DNA of 8,819 nt from a bacterium. GTDB taxonomy: Bacteria > Chloroflexota > Dormibacteria > Aeolococcales > Bog-877. The notes below the pieces were generated by a model. The model was not told where the DNA came from. It did not search any database and saw nothing but the letters and a program-made list of their open reading frames with translations. The position numbers and the translations under genes are program-made. The stretch is taken from the NCBI GenBank assembly GCA_021844355.1, contig JAKBTP010000066.1, forward strand, positions 1 through 8,819. Reading direction: 5' to 3'. Each line of letters starts with the position of its first letter. Within the stretch, counting starts at the first letter, position 1. Shown in pieces: positions 6,850-8,819 of this stretch.

Positions 6850-6906
6850 GTGGTGAAGCCCGAGCCGGTGGACCGGTCGGGCGGTACCCAGAGGAGTTGG
6901 CCATGA
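6850..6906 (+). CDS. Possible 18-codon leader ORF upstream of the protease gene
   Basis: GTG 6850 (or GTG 6853) opens a short frame reading MVKPEPVDRSGGTQRSWP. Its TGA (6904-6906) overlaps the protease ATG at 6903 as ATGA, the same 4-base geometry as the aro junctions. GGAGAGGGG (6832-6840) lies upstream at a workable distance. Against it: the peptide is tiny, resembles no family I know, and the overlap can arise by chance because ATGA is common. It could equally be untranslated leader. Confidence 0.22.
   Translation: MVKPEPVDRSGGTQRSWP
6891..6896 (+). promoter_or_regulatory. Ribosome binding site deciding the protease start
   Basis: GAGGAG ends 6 bases before ATG 6903 and directly abuts the in-frame TTG at 6897. 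The spacing rules out the TTG and selects the ATG. Confidence 0.7.
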
Positions 6907-8252
6907 GCGGAGACGACGAGATCCTTCCTTCGAGCGAGGGGCCGTCCAACCCCTCGGAGCCGGTGCTCGGGTGGGCGCCCGCCCCGGTCGTGGGCGCGCC
7001 CGACCAGGGCTGGGTGCCGCCCTCTGCAGGCGGCCCCGGCGGAAACTGGGGCTCCCCTCCGCCCCAGCAGGGTCCGTGGGCGCCGGGTCCGATGGGACCC
7101 TCGAGGGGGCGTTCCATCGGCCGGATCGCGGCCGCCAGCGTGGCAGCCGTGGCCCTGCTCGCTGCCGTAGGCCTCGGGGGCTACGAGCTCGGAAGTGGGC
7201 TGACGCCCAAGCCCCCCAGCACCGCCTCCCAGGCCATCCCCAGCCCGTACGCCGGGGGTGGCATCGGTACGAGCTCCAGCGAAATCAACGCCGCCAAGTT
7301 GGCGACCAAAGTGGATCCAGCGGTGGTCGATCTGACCTGGTCCTTCCAGGGCCAGACGTCCAGCGGGACGGGGATAATCCTGACCTCCAACGGTGAGGTG
7401 CTGACCAACAACCACGTGGTGGCGGGCTCCTTCCAGCTGACCGCCCAGGTGGCGGGGTCGGGCCCCACCTACCAGGCGAAGGTCGTCGGGACCGATGCCA
7501 GCGAGGACGTAGCCCTGGTTCAGATCGAGGGCGGAGGCACCTTCCACACTGCGGTACTGGGCAACTCCAACACGGTCCAGGTGGGGGAGCCGGTCGTGGC
7601 CATCGGCAATGCCTTGGCACTTCCCGGGCCGCCAACCGTCACCCAGGGCGCGGTCACAGCCCTCAATCGTTCGATCACCGCCACCGACCAGGCGAGTGGT
7701 CTCTCCGAGAACCTCAGTGGCATGATTCAGATCGACGCCCCTCTTGAGCCGGGCAACTCCGGTGGCCCCCTGGTGAACGCTGCCGGCCAAGTCATCGCGA
7801 TGAACACGGCGGCCGACACGGGAGGTGGTCAGGCGGCGTCGACGGTTGGGTTCGCCATCCCCATCAATCGGGCTCTCGCCATCGCCAGCCAGATCCAGAA
7901 GGGCGAGGCGAGCTCGACAATTCAGATCGGGGCACCTGCCTACCTTGGGATCGAGGCTGAGAACGTGAGCGCCGCCGGCCAGGGCGGGTTCGGGGGCTTC
8001 GGGTACACCCCGCCGGTGAGCTCCGGGGCGGTGGTGGTCGCGGTTGTGCCGGGAACCCCGGCGGCCGGGGCCGGGCTGGCCGCGGGTGACGTGATCACCT
8101 CCTTCAACGGCAAGCCGATCACCTCGGTGGCCGAACTGACGACCGCGATCCATGCGGACAAGCCGGGGCAGACGGCCGTCTTCGGGTGGGTTGACGCCGT
8201 GGGGAACGCCCACACCGCCAGCATCACCCTGGCATCCGGACCCGCGGAGTGA
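6903..8252 (+). CDS. htrA: Membrane-anchored HtrA/DegP-like serine protease with PDZ domain
   Basis: Extracytoplasmic quality-control or stress protease of the trypsin-like S1C family. 449 residues. Residues 1-70 form a disordered tail rich in Pro, Gly and Trp (Trp24, 37, 49, 59). SRGRSIGR (67-74) then gives a positive charge before one membrane helix at ~75-97, placing the tail in the cytoplasm and the protease outside. The catalytic domain (~127-340) shows NNHVV with His171, SEDVALVQI with Asp202, and PGNSGGPL with Ser286, so the triad is complete. The PDZ domain (~345-445) begins with YLGIEA, carries a Gly/Phe-rich insert (GQGGFGGFGY, 359-368) and contains PAAGAGLAAGDVI (386-398). Layout matches actinobacterial HtrA proteins (TM, protease, single PDZ). 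It follows a peroxiredoxin gene, consistent with stress roles, although co-regulation is only inferred. A hairpin follows 4 bases after the stop. Confidence 0.94.
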   Translation: MSGDDEILPSSEGPSNPSEPVLGWAPAPVVGAPDQGWVPPSAGGPGGNWGSPPPQQGPWAPGPMGPSRGRSIGRIAAASVAAVALLAAVGLGGYELGSGLTPKPPSTASQAIPSPYAGGGIGTSSSEINAAKLATKVDPAVVDLTWSFQGQTSSGTGIILTSNGEVLTNNHVVAGSFQLTAQVAGSGPTYQAKVVGTDASEDVALVQIEGGGTFHTAVLGNSNTVQVGEPVVAIGNALALPGPPTVTQGAVTALNRSITATDQASGLSENLSGMIQIDAPLEPGNSGGPLVNAAGQVIAMNTAADTGGGQAASTVGFAIPINRALAIASQIQKGEASSTIQIGAPAYLGIEAENVSAAGQGGFGGFGYTPPVSSGAVVVAVVPGTPAAGAGLAAGDVITSFNGKPITSVAELTTAIHADKPGQTAVFGWVDAVGNAHTASITLASGPAE

Positions 8253-8256
8253 GACC

Positions 8257-8288
8257 CTGGGGGGCCGCCTCAGCAGGCGGCCTCCCAG
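8257..8288 (+). terminator. GC-rich hairpin terminator after the protease gene
   Basis: Bases 8257-8270 pair with 8275-8288 around the tetraloop CAGC, giving a 14-bp stem with a single G-U (8262-8283). The core is GGCCGCCT/AGGCGGCC. It begins 4 bases after the stop. Only a weak ATTT (8297-8300) follows and there is no U-run, a form common in high-GC organisms, so termination may be less efficient or factor-assisted. The sequence shows the hairpin; the terminator role is inferred from position. Confidence 0.72.
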
Positions 8289-8381
8289 CCCCCACCATTT
8301 GGGCTAGGACACCCAGGATCTTGCGGTCGGCGGCCGGGGCAAGGGCGATGGGTGGAGCGGTGGTCTGGATTGTCAGCCCCG

Positions 8382-8680
8382 CCCCTCCGCTGCCGGACAT
8401 GGCTGGGGATCGCCAGCTGGCTGGAGCAGGCCGGGGAGATCGCGACGGCGGTGATGGCCGAGGGGAAACAGATTCGCGACGCAAATCTCAGTACCAACCC
8501 CTGACCGCAGCTCGGTGACGTTCCCCCGATCGAGGTGATCTTGGTGAACCGTCCCATCAGTAGCCGGCGGAGGCCGGTGAGACGCCCCTCATCACTCTGG
8601 CCCCGGCGCTCGACAAGGCCGTCGCGGCAGCCGTCGGGGTCCGCCCTCTCTGGCCATCCATGGGTCCGACCGGCACGGGT
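8382..8680 (+). pseudogene. Possible decayed or frameshifted gene remnant
   Basis: Bases 8400-8501 translate, in the protease gene's own frame, to a helix-like peptide (for example EIATAVMAEGKQIRDANLST). In these 34 codons third positions are G or C in 29 and second positions in 17, a profile typical of real coding sequence at this G+C. A TGA at 8502 interrupts it. The same frame then continues with PPIEVILVNRPIS (8523-8561). From about 8564 the protein-like signal moves to another frame, free of stops after TAG 8561 (ETPLITLAPALDKAVAAAV, 8579-8635). No start codon with a ribosome site is obvious and I recognise no family. One nonsense change and one frameshift would join the pieces. Sequence errors, or chance in GC-rich DNA, are the alternatives. 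Confidence 0.25.
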
Positions 8681-8711
8681 CCGGGCTATCCCCCTCGGCA
8701 GGGGGATCCGG
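8681..8711. other. Strong hairpin near the window end
   Basis: ATCCCCCT (8688-8695) and AGGGGGAT (8700-8707) form a perfect 8-bp stem with a CGGC loop. CCGG at 8681-8684 and 8708-8711 can extend it by 4 bp beyond a 3-base bulge. No T-run follows on either strand. It could be a terminator for a disrupted gene or simply a GC-rich palindrome; the sequence alone does not decide. Confidence 0.4.
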
Positions 8712-8819
8712 AGGGTCGATCTCGGTGGAGGCATCGGCTCTATGGCTCGGCCTCGGGAGCGGACAGCACGCTGTCAGGCTCTCCCGGGCTGGGGAAGGCG
8801 GCCTCCTTTCGCCGGGGTC

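Larger units (their letters stand above)
8289..8819. other. Region without an intact recognisable gene
   Basis: About 530 bases after the terminator hairpin. No complete ORF with a family signature, tRNA, rRNA, insertion sequence or repeat array is visible on either strand. The longer open frames on the minus strand (8270-8734 and 8224-8484) are rich in Arg, Pro, Ser and Ala, show no motif, and run across the terminator hairpin, so they look like shadows. What the region does hold is two coding-like stretches on the + strand in different frames, and a second hairpin, listed separately. Confidence 0.6.

Noticed and set aside
6897..6902. TTG 6897 as the start of the protease.
   Set aside because: It directly abuts the Shine-Dalgarno sequence GAGGAG, leaving no spacer; ATG 6903 has ideal spacing.
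6828..8213. A 461-codon minus-strand open frame opposite the protease gene.
   Set aside because: Long antisense frames are expected in GC-rich coding DNA. Its product shows no motif, and the + strand carries a complete catalytic triad and PDZ domain.
8253..8504. Stop-codon read-through of the protease TGA into an 83-codon in-frame extension.
   Set aside because: The protein is already complete for its family, the extension begins in a strong terminator hairpin, and its first half has no coding character.

Overview
The window reads as a piece of chromosome from a GC-rich bacterium (roughly 70% G+C by eye, strongly GC-biased third codon positions, GTG and TTG starts). An actinobacterium-like lineage is the best guess. 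The support is an HtrA-type protease with a Pro/Gly/Trp-rich cytoplasmic tail ahead of a single membrane anchor, and a hairpin terminator without a U-run. A deep-branching relative or another high-GC phylum cannot be excluded. All confident genes lie on the + strand.

Positions 1-6280 are a compact aromatic amino-acid operon: the 3' part of a type I-beta DAHP synthase (cut by the window edge), tyrA, aroA, aroE, aroC, and a fused shikimate kinase / 3-dehydroquinate synthase gene (aroKB). Every one of the five junctions is a 4-base stop/start overlap (GTGA, TTGA, GTGA, TTGA, ATGA), so the operon looks translationally coupled throughout. Together these genes encode six of the seven steps from PEP + erythrose-4-phosphate to chorismate, plus the dehydrogenase of the tyrosine branch. 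The missing common-pathway step is 3-dehydroquinate dehydratase (aroD/aroQ).

A short gap with a strong Shine-Dalgarno site leads to a Bcp/PrxQ-type thiol peroxidase (6309-6776) that lacks the usual CxxxxC resolving cysteine. A 126-base intergenic region follows. It holds a hairpin whose 3' arm is a Shine-Dalgarno-like sequence, and a possible 18-codon leader ORF whose stop overlaps the next start. Next is a membrane-anchored trypsin-like serine protease with a C-terminal PDZ domain (HtrA/DegP family, 6903-8252), closed by a 14-bp GC-rich hairpin (8257-8288).

The last ~530 bases (8289-8819) contain no intact gene I can recognise. Short stretches with coding-like composition occur in two reading frames, interrupted by a stop and a frame change, together with one more strong hairpin (8681-8711). 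A decayed gene, or one broken by sequence errors, is possible but unproven. I see no phage, CRISPR, transposon, tRNA or rRNA gene. The core of the window is ordinary metabolism; the points worth a second look are the enzyme fusion, the uniform overlaps, the peroxiredoxin cysteine pattern, the htrA leader region and the 3' remnant.
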